The position numbers were made by a program, and so were the translations under genes. Under the pieces are notes generated by a model. That model worked only from the letters and a program-made list of their open reading frames with translations, did no database searches and was not told the DNA's origin. From NCBI RefSeq assembly GCF_014168815.1, contig NZ_AP021972.1, forward strand, positions 4,402,001-4,466,000: a DNA stretch of 64,000 bases. Direction: 5' to 3'. Shown here in pieces: positions 42,994 to 50,763 of this stretch. Each line of letters opens with the position of its first letter. The first letter of the stretch is position 1. This DNA comes from Klebsiella sp. WP3-W18-ESBL-02. Lineage in GTDB: Bacteria; Pseudomonadota; Gammaproteobacteria; Enterobacterales; Enterobacteriaceae.

Positions 42994-44664
42994 TTACCCT
43001 TTCAATTGCGTCAGCTCGTGGCTCAGGCTGTCGGCCAGCATCCGCACGCGGGTCGGGTCAAACAGCACGTGCAGCCCCGGCGAGGCGTCCGCGTGCTGCT
43101 CGCAGAAGCTGGTCATTTCCGCCGCGCAGCGGTAGAGCTCCTGAATATTCACCTGGCAAATCTCGCGCATGCTCCAGCTGTTTTCCACCAGCCGGGCGAA
43201 GTGGAGCGTGAAGAAGGCTTTTTGTGCGTGGCGGAACAGCAGGCAGTAGAGCGCAAAACCCTGCCACTCTTCCTGCCAGCGCCGGTGCAGTGAGAACGGA
43301 AACGCGGCGCGTTCGGCAAACGCCAGCGCCTGTTCGCCCAGCGTTAGCGCCGCCTGGTAAGCACCGTCTTTTTCTTCGGCAATCAGCGACAGGTTACGGG
43401 CAGAGGTGGCGACATCGCTGGCGCTAAAGAAAATATCGCGCTCCGAACCCGGCAGCCAGTGGTTGCGGTTAAGCTGACCATACAGGCTCCACACCGCCTG
43501 GCCGTAGCTTTCCGGCACCTGGCTGTGACGATGAAAGACGTGGTCGCGCACGTAAATGGCCTGATACAGCACCTGGCTTGCCTGGCCTAGCAGCGATTGA
43601 AACTCCGCAAACGCCGCCGCATCAGGACGCCAGCCGTAGCACTCATCCAGCCAGTGGGTCAGCAGCGCCGCGTGCGTGAGATGTTCGTGTTCCCGCGACA
43701 ATATCTGGCTGCAAGCAACCAGGTTACATTCGCTCAGCGTGCCGATAACCCAATGGTTGTCGACCCCTTCCCAGCTCGTTTTGCACACCGCGCCGTTGAT
43801 GGTGGCGTTACCGCGACACCACAGCAAGCGCCCCTGCAGTTCGTCGATGCGCGGGAACGGCAGCACGCCCCAGCCTACCTCTTCCCCGACCAGGTCCAGT
43901 TCGACCCAGACGTCGCGATCTTCAACGTCAAGCAGGGCGGGATTGTTGGGGAAGGTCGGCCAGAAGCGCTCCGGCGTCAGCTTGATGGAGACAGACACGC
44001 ACTCCGGCAGCGTGCGAATGGCTTCCATCACGTTGCTGATATCGTGGTTGCCCGCCGGAAAGGCACGCAGCACCAGGTGTTTATTTTCACGCATCACCGC
44101 CCGCGCCATGGCGCTGAAGCATTGGGTGTAGCGGGACAAGCTGCGCGGGTCGATATGCGGCGACGGGTCGTCCTGCCCGGTCAGCTCCCAGTTGGGACGG
44201 GAGATCGGCAGCAGGCCGTCGGTATTAGAGAGCGCCACCAGCAGGCCGCTCATGGCGGGGATTTGCTGGCACAGCAGCGTGAGTTTATCCGCCAGATACT
44301 GGCACCAGAACTCGACGTCAAAGCGGATGCTGCCGTCTTTATCAATCAGTTGCGGGTGTGCCGCCAGCAGGTCGGCCGGGAAACTGAGCTCTTTCGCCTG
44401 GAGATAAAAACGCAGCCCCTGCTTGTGGCAATAACCGGCAAGACGGTTGAGGTAAACGCAGCGGGCGCGCTGCTGGCTGGAGAGACGATCGTTGTACTGG
44501 TGCGGCGTGTAGCCCTTCGGCGAGACCAGCTTGTCGAACAGATCGACCTGCCCGACAATCACGGTATTAAACTGATGGCGGGACGCCCACTGCACCAGCT
44601 CGCAGGCCTTGTCCCAGTTCCAGAACTCTTGGTTGTTCAGTTCCAGCGCACGCGTCTTCCACAT
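42994..44664 (-). CDS. Putative TIM-barrel glycoside hydrolase-like protein
   Basis: I do not recognise this 556-residue protein by name. The N-terminal 330 residues show a (beta/alpha)8-like pattern: FNTVIVGQVDLFD, GLRFYLQAKELSFP, MSGLLVALSNTDG, KHLVLRAFPAGNHD, CVSVSIKLTPERFWP and VWVELDLVGEEVGWG. This recalls alpha-glucuronidase- or hexosaminidase-like barrels, with candidate acidic residues in KELSFP and WVELDLVGEE. The C-terminal 220 residues are helical (YQAIYVRDHVFHRHSQVPES, LTLGEQALAFAERA). No signal peptide is present. It is the upstream gene of the cluster with the split gene and GH105, which suggests cytoplasmic degradation of a uronic-acid-containing sugar. The catalytic residues are unassigned. 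Confidence 0.6.
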   Translation of the reverse strand: MWKTRALELNNQEFWNWDKACELVQWASRHQFNTVIVGQVDLFDKLVSPKGYTPHQYNDRLSSQQRARCVYLNRLAGYCHKQGLRFYLQAKELSFPADLLAAHPQLIDKDGSIRFDVEFWCQYLADKLTLLCQQIPAMSGLLVALSNTDGLLPISRPNWELTGQDDPSPHIDPRSLSRYTQCFSAMARAVMRENKHLVLRAFPAGNHDISNVMEAIRTLPECVSVSIKLTPERFWPTFPNNPALLDVEDRDVWVELDLVGEEVGWGVLPFPRIDELQGRLLWCRGNATINGAVCKTSWEGVDNHWVIGTLSECNLVACSQILSREHEHLTHAALLTHWLDECYGWRPDAAAFAEFQSLLGQASQVLYQAIYVRDHVFHRHSQVPESYGQAVWSLYGQLNRNHWLPGSERDIFFSASDVATSARNLSLIAEEKDGAYQAALTLGEQALAFAERAAFPFSLHRRWQEEWQGFALYCLLFRHAQKAFFTLHFARLVENSWSMREICQVNIQELYRCAAEMTSFCEQHADASPGLHVLFDPTRVRMLADSLSHELTQLKG

Positions 44665-44744
44665 CGTCTTTCTCCCTCACGCCACCGCGGCGAGGGATTA
44701 TTGTAAGCACAGATGGGGGCAAACAATCAGCGTCTGGAAGTGCG

Positions 44745-45806
44745 CTACTTCACAATAAAGCGCGTTGGGGCGAAACAGTTGAGCAGCCGGTGCAGAATAA
44801 ACACCATCGTCAGCGTCGCCAGCAGGGAAATTGTCACCGACGTAGCGCGATACAGGTCGCTGAACACCAGGTCGCCATCCGGCTGGAGATTCTGGCCGAA
44901 CATAATGCCAATGGTGGTGATGCTGGCAAAACCGACGCCGGCGCCCACCTTCTCCATCACGTGCAGCCGCGCGCTGAAGGCCAGCCCCAGGCCGATCAGC
45001 GGCATCATCAGCAGCATATGGCTGCTGTGATCGTAGAGGATCAGCTGCACCACCAGAATGTACAGGCAGGCCAGCACCACGCCGACCACGCGCCAGATGG
45101 AGCTGATCACCGCGCCGCGATAGTGCATCGGGAAGAGGATCAAGATCCCCGCCATCAGCGCCGACAGCGAGTCGCTCAGGTCGCTGACCTGGAAGACGAT
45201 AAAGATAATCGTCGCCACGCTGCCGGAAAGCAGCGATTCATGGCGCACCCGAGCGGCGTCTTTTTCAATCAGCGGCGGCGGCGTACGCGGTTCTGCGTCC
45301 GGGATCAGGTAGTGCATTAACGCACTCAGCGCCACCGCCAACACGCTGGCCTCGATATTCGAAAACAGCAGCGTGTGCCAGTTGGCCGTCGGGTAGCTCA
45401 TAAAGTTGAGCATCACGCTCTGGCAAACCACGCCCATCGAGCCAAACAAGAACAGCGGCCCTTTACTCATAAAGCGAAAACGCATCACGTACAGCGCGAA
45501 CACAACGGCCGTCATAATCACCGGCCATTGGCTTAAATAGCCGATGATCAGCACCATTTCGATGCAGTTCAGCGAGGCGCTGAAGATAAACTGTTTGGCG
45601 ACGTGACGGTTGAACACCGGCACCAGCGCAGTAAGCAGCAGCGGATAAACCACATAGAAAACGCCGTACTGGGTATCAAAGAAGCTCGAAATACTCAGCG
45701 CCAGCATCCCGGCAAAAGAAATGCGCAAGGTCTGACGGAAATCGTTCGCCGTATAGACGATATTACCGTGAGGGGTAAAGACCTGCGCGAGGGTGTTAAT
45801 AGACAT
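44745..45806 (-). CDS. FUSC/DUF2955-family inner-membrane efflux component
   Basis: The 353-residue protein contains about ten hydrophobic segments in two groups separated by a short cytoplasmic stretch (EPRTPPPLIEKDAARVRHES), the pattern of DUF2955/aromatic-acid exporter (FUSC) proteins. The ATG at 45806 (MSINTLAQVFTPHG) is preferred over an in-frame start 17 codons upstream, which lies deep in the preceding gene; it overlaps the HlyD-family gene by 11 bases. With the periplasmic adaptor it would export an aromatic or other toxic compound. MarR-type control from the first gene of the operon is likely. Confidence 0.83.
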   Translation of the reverse strand: MSINTLAQVFTPHGNIVYTANDFRQTLRISFAGMLALSISSFFDTQYGVFYVVYPLLLTALVPVFNRHVAKQFIFSASLNCIEMVLIIGYLSQWPVIMTAVVFALYVMRFRFMSKGPLFLFGSMGVVCQSVMLNFMSYPTANWHTLLFSNIEASVLAVALSALMHYLIPDAEPRTPPPLIEKDAARVRHESLLSGSVATIIFIVFQVSDLSDSLSALMAGILILFPMHYRGAVISSIWRVVGVVLACLYILVVQLILYDHSSHMLLMMPLIGLGLAFSARLHVMEKVGAGVGFASITTIGIMFGQNLQPDGDLVFSDLYRATSVTISLLATLTMVFILHRLLNCFAPTRFIVK

Positions 45807-46863
45807 AGTGCAGCCAGCTGACAAGATGGATTTGCAGGCCGGAGAAGAAACGGGCAAATGTGCCTTCGCTGTTGTACAGCTGGACGGTGGCGCGCGCGCC
45901 GGTCGGCAACGTTTTTTCCAGCGGCGCGTCCAGCGCCACGTGAATGCGCATACGCTGCGCGTCGCGCACCCAGCGGGTGGACTGCTCAGGCTGCGATAGC
46001 TCGCCGTTCACCGCTTCCTGACCGGCGAGGATCCCGGCGTCGCTGCTGGTCACCCGCGCCCGGAAAACCTGGCCCGGTAAGGCATCAAACACCACCGCCG
46101 CATCCGTTCCCTGGCGCGTATGGCGCAGGCTTTTTTCGCGGAAGTCGGCCACGATATCGGTGTTCTGATTCACCACCGCCATCACCGCGCTGCCCGCCGA
46201 GGCATAAAGGCCTGGGCTGAGCTGGAGGTTACTGACGGTACCGTCCGCTTCGGCGCGGATTTTGGTCCAGTCGAGGTTGAGCTGCGCTTCCCGCAGCGCC
46301 GTCTGGTACTGCCGAAGCGTGACGTTATGTCCATCATCGCGCTCGCCGCGCTGAATTTGCAGGTTATGGATTGAGGCACGCAGCGCGCTCACCGACTGCT
46401 CGCTGGTCTGCCAGGTGGTGCGCACTTTATCAAGATCCGCCTGAGAGACATTCTGCATGCGGCTCAGGCTTTGGTAGCGATCGTAGGTCACCCGATCGTT
46501 GCGCGCGGTCAGCTGCGCGGTTTTCAGGTTGGCCTCGGCGGCAGCAATCTGCGCATCCAGCTGCTGGTTGCTCAGCTTCGCCTGAGCCAGCGCTAGCGCG
46601 GCGGAATCCACTTTATTCTGGAACGGCGTCGGGTCCAGCTCATACAGCAGATCGCCCTTTTTTACCGCGCTATTATTGTGCACATAAACTTGCGAGACGT
46701 AGCCGGAAACGCGTGACGAAACGGGCGTCACCACGCGCATTACCGTGGAGTCCGGCGTCAGCGGGATCCAGATATCGGCAACGATAAAATAGGCAAACAT
46801 GAGCAGGAAAGAGGCAATACTCACCCTTACCCAGCGGGCAAACTTCTGTTCTGGCGTCATCAT
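45796..46863 (-). CDS. HlyD/EmrA-family periplasmic adaptor
   Basis: The 355-residue membrane fusion protein has one N-terminal membrane helix (about residues 12-32, VSIASFLLMFAYFIVADIW). The lipoyl-like half motif VSRVSGYVSQVYVHNNSAVKKGDLL, a coiled-coil hairpin around residues 85-180 and the second lipoyl half and beta-barrel (IRAEADGTVSNLQLSPG) follow. It would bridge the DUF2955 pump to an outer-membrane channel such as TolC. It starts five bases after the MarR-type stop and overlaps the pump gene. Confidence 0.9.
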   Translation of the reverse strand: MMTPEQKFARWVRVSIASFLLMFAYFIVADIWIPLTPDSTVMRVVTPVSSRVSGYVSQVYVHNNSAVKKGDLLYELDPTPFQNKVDSAALALAQAKLSNQQLDAQIAAAEANLKTAQLTARNDRVTYDRYQSLSRMQNVSQADLDKVRTTWQTSEQSVSALRASIHNLQIQRGERDDGHNVTLRQYQTALREAQLNLDWTKIRAEADGTVSNLQLSPGLYASAGSAVMAVVNQNTDIVADFREKSLRHTRQGTDAAVVFDALPGQVFRARVTSSDAGILAGQEAVNGELSQPEQSTRWVRDAQRMRIHVALDAPLEKTLPTGARATVQLYNSEGTFARFFSGLQIHLVSWLHYVY

Positions 46864-46867
46864 GGTG

Positions 46868-47335
46868 TTAATCGATTTTATTATTTTCTTCGCGGATATT
46901 CCGCAGATTGCAGGCTATTTGATTCAAAGTGTCGCTAAACTTCACGATGTCGGCGGCAGGAATACCGGTGGACACGCGGGCCTGGAAGACTTCAATCACC
47001 TGGTTTAGCGTCTGGAGCACTGACCGACCTTCGTCGGTGAGCGTCAGCAGGCGAATGCGTTTGTCGTACGGCGAGACGGTGCGCAGCAGGTAGCCCTGTT
47101 GCTCAAGTAACGTCAGCGTGCGCATTAGCGGCGGCAGTTCAATACCCTGCACTTCCGCCAGCTCGCTCACAGAGACATTATCGCCAAGCTGGAGCAGCTG
47201 CATCAGCACCGTCCAGCTTGACTGGGTCAGGCCGGTATCGGTGATGGCATGATCGATAATCGAACGCCACTGGCGCACGACCATCGCCATCCGCATCCCC
47301 ATCGGGCGGCGGGCAAACAGTTCATCTTCAGTCAT
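46868..47335 (-). CDS. MarR-family regulator (SlyA-like)
   Basis: The 155-residue protein is a MarR/SlyA winged-helix repressor. The recognition region reads VSVSELAEVQGIELPPLMRTLTLLEQQGYL, followed by the wing TVSPYDKRIRLLTLTDEG. The ATG at 47335 (MTEDELFARRPMG) gives the usual family length; a longer in-frame extension runs into the next gene upstream and is unlikely. As first gene of the marR-hlyD-DUF2955 operon it probably represses the operon and is released by an aromatic ligand. Confidence 0.88.
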   Translation of the reverse strand: MTEDELFARRPMGMRMAMVVRQWRSIIDHAITDTGLTQSSWTVLMQLLQLGDNVSVSELAEVQGIELPPLMRTLTLLEQQGYLLRTVSPYDKRIRLLTLTDEGRSVLQTLNQVIEVFQARVSTGIPAADIVKFSDTLNQIACNLRNIREENNKID

Positions 47336-47432
47336 GGGCGGTCTCCGGTCATTTCGTAGAGATACGATAATACTTACCATGATAAGCATCAAGGAACGAA
47401 ATGCGTAAACCGCATGGATTGTAAAAGGAAGG

Positions 47433-47789
47433 CTACTTTCCGGCGATATATTCGACGTCCATCGTTTTGCAGTCGACAAAACCAATACGCGCCAGCTTTG
47501 CCAGCGGTCCTTTGGCCACGAACGGCACGCGATACTCGTCATCTTCAATGGTGACTTCGCCGAAGATCAGCTCAGGCGTGAGCGTACCGAGCGTACTTTT
47601 TTCTCGATACCAGTGGGGAAAGCGGCCGCGCAGGTAATCCTCTTTAACGCGTAAAAGCGCTTTGCGGGAAAAATCGAGGCGGCACACGGAAGCGGTGTCA
47701 GGGAAAACGTCGTTAACAATAAATATACCGGTGATGCCCGCGGTCAGCAGGCTACAAAATAGTGCAGTCACTAATAATGTTTTTTTCAT
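47433..47789 (-). CDS. Unknown small secreted or membrane-anchored protein
   Basis: I do not recognise this 118-residue protein. It has a hydrophobic N-terminus (MKKTLLVTALFCSLLTAGIT), which may be a signal peptide or anchor. The remainder has two cysteines (ASVCRLDF, GFVDCKTM) that could form a periplasmic disulfide and a basic middle (RKALLRVKEDYLRGRFPHW). It lies 97 bases upstream of the MarR-type start on the same strand and could be part of that transcript. The coding potential is plausible from the signal-like start and neighbouring spacing. Confidence 0.6.
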   Translation of the reverse strand: MKKTLLVTALFCSLLTAGITGIFIVNDVFPDTASVCRLDFSRKALLRVKEDYLRGRFPHWYREKSTLGTLTPELIFGEVTIEDDEYRVPFVAKGPLAKLARIGFVDCKTMDVEYIAGK

Positions 47790-48268
47790 GCTGAAGGTAG
47801 GTGTATTGGGTTAAATAATCACGGGAACCAAGACCATTCTAAAAATAAATAAAAACAAGTAAAGCAATGTATTGGTATTGTTTCGTAAATATCGAATCAA
47901 TCACCTAATCAAAAAGATGAGTTACCCGTCATTATGCGTACCAGCGTTAATCCTTTGCTCTAATTTTGTTATTTTACAACACAATAAATGCGTTATTGTT
48001 ACAACGCATACCAGTTTAAATCAGATGAGCGCGGCTTCACAATTCGCATTTACGGAATGATAAATGTGAGTCTTTTTGAGTATTCGTATCATTCTTGATA
48101 TTAAGTACAAATAAAAGATGACGTCCAATACGTCATCATATTTGCAGATAATAATAATCTCTTTATTTTTTGGTAATATATATTGGTTATTAATCCATTT
48201 TTAGATACCCCTTCCAGAAAATCCGCCAGGGGTAGACAGGCGGGTCAGTTTGGTGGCAGGATAAAAGG
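47790..48268. other. AT-rich intergenic region
   Basis: No convincing gene is visible in these 479 bases. The open frame at 47872-48060 has unusual composition and no ribosome site. A perfect 8-base inverted repeat, GATGACGT (48117-48124) and ACGTCATC (48130-48137), may be an operator or weak terminator. The promoter of the Trp leader transcript must lie within about 48140-48250, but several AT-rich candidates cannot be separated by eye. Confidence 0.6.
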
Positions 48269-48322
48269 ATGAACACAAATGTGACCGTTACCCGCTCAAA
48301 CCGTTGGTGGCTGCCTTTCTGA
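48269..48322 (+). CDS. Trp leader peptide of the synthetase attenuator
   Basis: A 17-codon frame encodes MNTNVTVTRSNRWWLPF, with adjacent Trp codons TGG TGG at 48305-48310 and a stop at 48320. CAGGA seven bases upstream of the ATG can serve as ribosome site; an in-frame GTG at 48281 is an alternative start. Two consecutive Trp codons in a peptide this short, placed just before competing hairpins and a tryptophanyl-tRNA synthetase gene, are the hallmark of ribosome-mediated attenuation as in trpL. When charged tRNA-Trp is scarce the ribosome would stall over region 1. Confidence 0.88.
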   Translation: MNTNVTVTRSNRWWLPF

Positions 48323-48380
48323 CAGGCGGCTCGGGTTACGTTATCTTTTCAAAGCCGCCGAAAGGCGGCTTTGTTGTTTC
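48309..48380 (+). promoter_or_regulatory. Transcription attenuator with alternative hairpins
   Basis: Four segments can be drawn. Region 1 GGCTGCCT (48309-48316) pairs with region 2 AGGCGGCT (48324-48331), a pause-type hairpin. Region 2 GGCGGCT (48325-48331) also pairs perfectly with region 3 AGCCGCC (48353-48359), the antiterminator. Region 3 AAAGCCGCC (48351-48359) pairs with region 4 GGCGGCTTT (48364-48372) around a GAAA loop, followed by gttgtttc, the terminator. A ribosome stalled at the Trp codons masks region 1, favours 2:3 and allows read-through into the synthetase gene. Confidence 0.85.
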
Positions 48381-48421
48381 TCAGTGCGTCTTTCGGCTCA
48401 ATGTTTTAAACGGAGCAACTG

Positions 48422-49432
48422 ATGAACAACACCTCACATATTCTGCTTACCGGCGACCGTCCTACCGGCCAGCTGCACCTGGGGCACTATGTCGGCTCTT
48501 TACGCCAGCGTGTGCAGCTTCAGCATCAATATCAACAGTTTATTTTGATCGCAGATTTACAAGGGCTGACCGATAACGGCAGCAACCCGCAGAAAATCAG
48601 CCATCATATTCTGGAAGTTATGGCCGACTATCTGGCGGTGGGTATTGATCCCCAGCTCACCACCGTGTGCCTGCAATCGGCGCTGCCCGCGCTGGCTGAA
48701 CTGACCGCGTTGTACATGAATATCGTCACCGTCGCCCGGGTAGAGCGCAACCCGACCGTGAAAAATGAAATTGCACAGAAGGGCTTTTCGCGCGCGCTGC
48801 CGGTAGGCTTTATGGCCTACCCCATCAGCCAGGCGGCCGACATCACCGCCTTCAACGCAGATCTGGTGCCGGTCGGCGACGATCAGCTGCCGATGATCGA
48901 GCAGACCAACGAAATCGTGCACAAAATGAATAGCCTGACCGCCGAACCGGTGCTACGTCACTGTAAGGCGCTGCTCAGCGAGGTGAGCCGCCTGCCGGGT
49001 ATCGACGGCGGCGCAAAAATGTCGAAATCACTCGGCAATACGCTGACGCTTTCCGCCAGCGAAGCGGAAATCCATCACGCGGTCAGCGCCATGTTTACCG
49101 ATCCCAACCACCTGCGCGTTGCCGACCCGGGGCAAATTGAGGGGAACGTGGTCTTTACCTATCTTGATGCCTTCCATCCCGATAAAGCGCTGGTCGCCAG
49201 CATGAAGGCGCATTACCAGCGTGGTGGGCTGGGCGACAGGCAGTGTAAAAACGAGCTGGAAGCCTGCCTACAGACGCTACTGGCCCCGATCCGCGAACGT
49301 CGTGCGACCTTCATTCAGGATAAAGCGATGCTGCTGGAGCTGCTACGCCAGGGCAGCGAGCGGGCGCATGAAGTCACACAGCGAACGCTGCATGCGGTGA
49401 AACGCGGTCTGGGGCTGCCCATTCTGTTCTGA
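48422..49432 (+). CDS. trpS2: Tryptophanyl-tRNA synthetase, second type (TrpRS II)
   Basis: The 336-residue class I synthetase has the HIGH-like motif in TGDRPTGQLHLGHYVGSL (HLGH at residues 19-22) and an intact KMSKS near residue 200 (GGAKMSKSLGNT). The conserved YPISQAADITAFNADLVPVGDDQ segment lies near 140. It differs strongly from the standard E. coli TrpS and looks like the auxiliary TrpRS family, some members of which tolerate indolmycin-type inhibitors. The usual trpS is presumably elsewhere. GGAG lies six bases before the ATG. Expression is controlled by the Trp leader attenuator upstream; a terminator follows. Confidence 0.9.
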   Translation: MNNTSHILLTGDRPTGQLHLGHYVGSLRQRVQLQHQYQQFILIADLQGLTDNGSNPQKISHHILEVMADYLAVGIDPQLTTVCLQSALPALAELTALYMNIVTVARVERNPTVKNEIAQKGFSRALPVGFMAYPISQAADITAFNADLVPVGDDQLPMIEQTNEIVHKMNSLTAEPVLRHCKALLSEVSRLPGIDGGAKMSKSLGNTLTLSASEAEIHHAVSAMFTDPNHLRVADPGQIEGNVVFTYLDAFHPDKALVASMKAHYQRGGLGDRQCKNELEACLQTLLAPIRERRATFIQDKAMLLELLRQGSERAHEVTQRTLHAVKRGLGLPILF

Positions 49433-49439
49433 GCGCCGT

Positions 49440-49476
49440 GAGGGCATCGCCTCCGCAGGTGCCCTCATCTTATTTT
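49440..49476 (+). terminator. Probable terminator after trpS2
   Basis: GAGGGCA (49440-49446) pairs with TGCCCTC (49460-49466), followed by the T-rich atcttatttt. The loop is 13 bases and could shorten by internal pairing. Confidence 0.7.
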
Positions 49477-49514
49477 GATTAAACGTGTTAATCGTTTCTC
49501 AAGCCCATGTTAAT

Positions 49515-49553
49515 AGTATGGACATACTCAATGTCGATGCTAGTATGACATTG
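49515..49553. promoter_or_regulatory. Two palindromes upstream of yhiI (candidate operators)
   Basis: AGTAT-GGAC-ATACT (49515-49528) is followed immediately by CAATGTC and GACATTG (49529-49535 and 49547-49553), an inverted repeat with an 11-base spacer. They lie about 145-180 bases before yhiI in an otherwise gene-free 260-base gap. TetR- or MarR-type regulators bind such sites; no cognate regulator gene is adjacent. Confidence 0.35.
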
Positions 49554-49695
49554 ACAGTAGCTATATATATGCGTGTTTCATTTACGGCCAGGATTGCTGA
49601 TGATGACCACATGAGTAGCACACTTCACAGCCTCCTCCCTTCTCTTCACAATGAAACGCGCGCCACTCAGCAACAGGGAACAGAGCGGGTAGCGT

Positions 49696-50763
49696 ATGGA
49701 CAAATTCAAGCGGCATTGGGCCTGGTATATCATCGGTTTCGCGGTGGCAATCGCCGCCGTTTCATGGTGGATGCTGCGTCCACCGGGGCTACCGGACGGT
49801 TTCGCCAGCAGTAACGGCAGAATAGAAGCCACTGAAGTGGATATCGCCACCAAAACCGCTGGTCGCATTGAGACGATAGTGGTCAAAGAGGGACAGTTTG
49901 TCCGCCAGGGCGAGGTGCTGGCGAAGATGGACACCCGGGTTCTGAACGAACAACGGCTGGAGGCCGTAGCGCAAATCAAAGAGGCGCAAAGCGCCGTCGC
50001 TGCCGCAAAAGCCTTGCTCGACCAGCGACAAAGCGAAATGCGTGCCAGCGAAGCGGTGGTGAAACAGCGCCAGGCCGAGCTTGATTCCACGTCGAAACGC
50101 CACGCCCGCTCCAGCACGCTATCCCAACGTGGCGCGGTTTCAGCCCAGCAGTTGGATGATGACCGAGCCGCCGCCGAAAGCGGACGCGCCGCGCTCGAGT
50201 CTGCACGCGCGCAGGTTTCCGCCGCCAAAGCAGCCATTGAAGCCGCGCGAACCAGCATTATTCAGGCACAGACCCGCGTGGAAGCAGCTCAGGCCACCGA
50301 ACGACGTATCATGGCCGATATTGATGACAGCACGCTGAAAGCCCCGCGCGACGGCCGCATTCAGTATCGCGTCGCCGAACCGGGCGAGGTGCTGGCCGCC
50401 GGTGGACGGGTGCTGAATATGGTCGACCTCTCCGATGTCTACATGACCTTCTTCCTGCCGACCGAGCAGGCTGGCCTGCTGGCGGTGGGCAGTGAAGTAC
50501 GCCTGATCCTCGATGCCGCGCCGGATCTGGTGGTTCCCGCCAATATTAGCTTTGTCGCGAGCGTGGCCCAGTTCACGCCCAAAACCGTGGAAACCAGCGA
50601 CGAACGGCTCAAACTTATGTTCCGCGTAAAAGCGCGCATTCCACCCGAGCTGCTGGCTGAACACCTGGAATACGTTAAAACCGGTCTGCCAGGCATGGCC
50701 TACGTCAGGCTGGATAACCAGCAGCCCTGGCCGGCAACGCTGATGGTGAGGCTGCCGCAATGA
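49696..50763 (+). CDS. yhiI: HlyD-family periplasmic adaptor YhiI
   Basis: The 355-residue protein has an N-terminal membrane helix (WAWYIIGFAVAIAAVSWWML, about 8-26). The lipoyl half motif DIATKTAGRIETIVVKEGQFVRQG comes next, followed by a long coiled coil around residues 80-200 rich in Ala, Gln and Arg, then LKAPRDGRIQYRVAEPGEVL and a beta-barrel domain. Length equals E. coli YhiI. It overlaps rbbA by four bases (ATGA), giving the conserved yhiI-rbbA-yhhJ operon, so it is the adaptor of an ABC-2-type exporter. Confidence 0.92.
   Translation: MDKFKRHWAWYIIGFAVAIAAVSWWMLRPPGLPDGFASSNGRIEATEVDIATKTAGRIETIVVKEGQFVRQGEVLAKMDTRVLNEQRLEAVAQIKEAQSAVAAAKALLDQRQSEMRASEAVVKQRQAELDSTSKRHARSSTLSQRGAVSAQQLDDDRAAAESGRAALESARAQVSAAKAAIEAARTSIIQAQTRVEAAQATERRIMADIDDSTLKAPRDGRIQYRVAEPGEVLAAGGRVLNMVDLSDVYMTFFLPTEQAGLLAVGSEVRLILDAAPDLVVPANISFVASVAQFTPKTVETSDERLKLMFRVKARIPPELLAEHLEYVKTGLPGMAYVRLDNQQPWPATLMVRLPQ

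Noticed and set aside
47872..48060. A 62-codon open frame in the gap upstream of the Trp leader
   Set aside because: No ribosome site, odd composition and AT-rich background; treated as non-coding.
48117..48137. GATGACGT/ACGTCATC hairpin considered as a terminator
   Set aside because: No T tract follows on either strand and no gene ends nearby.
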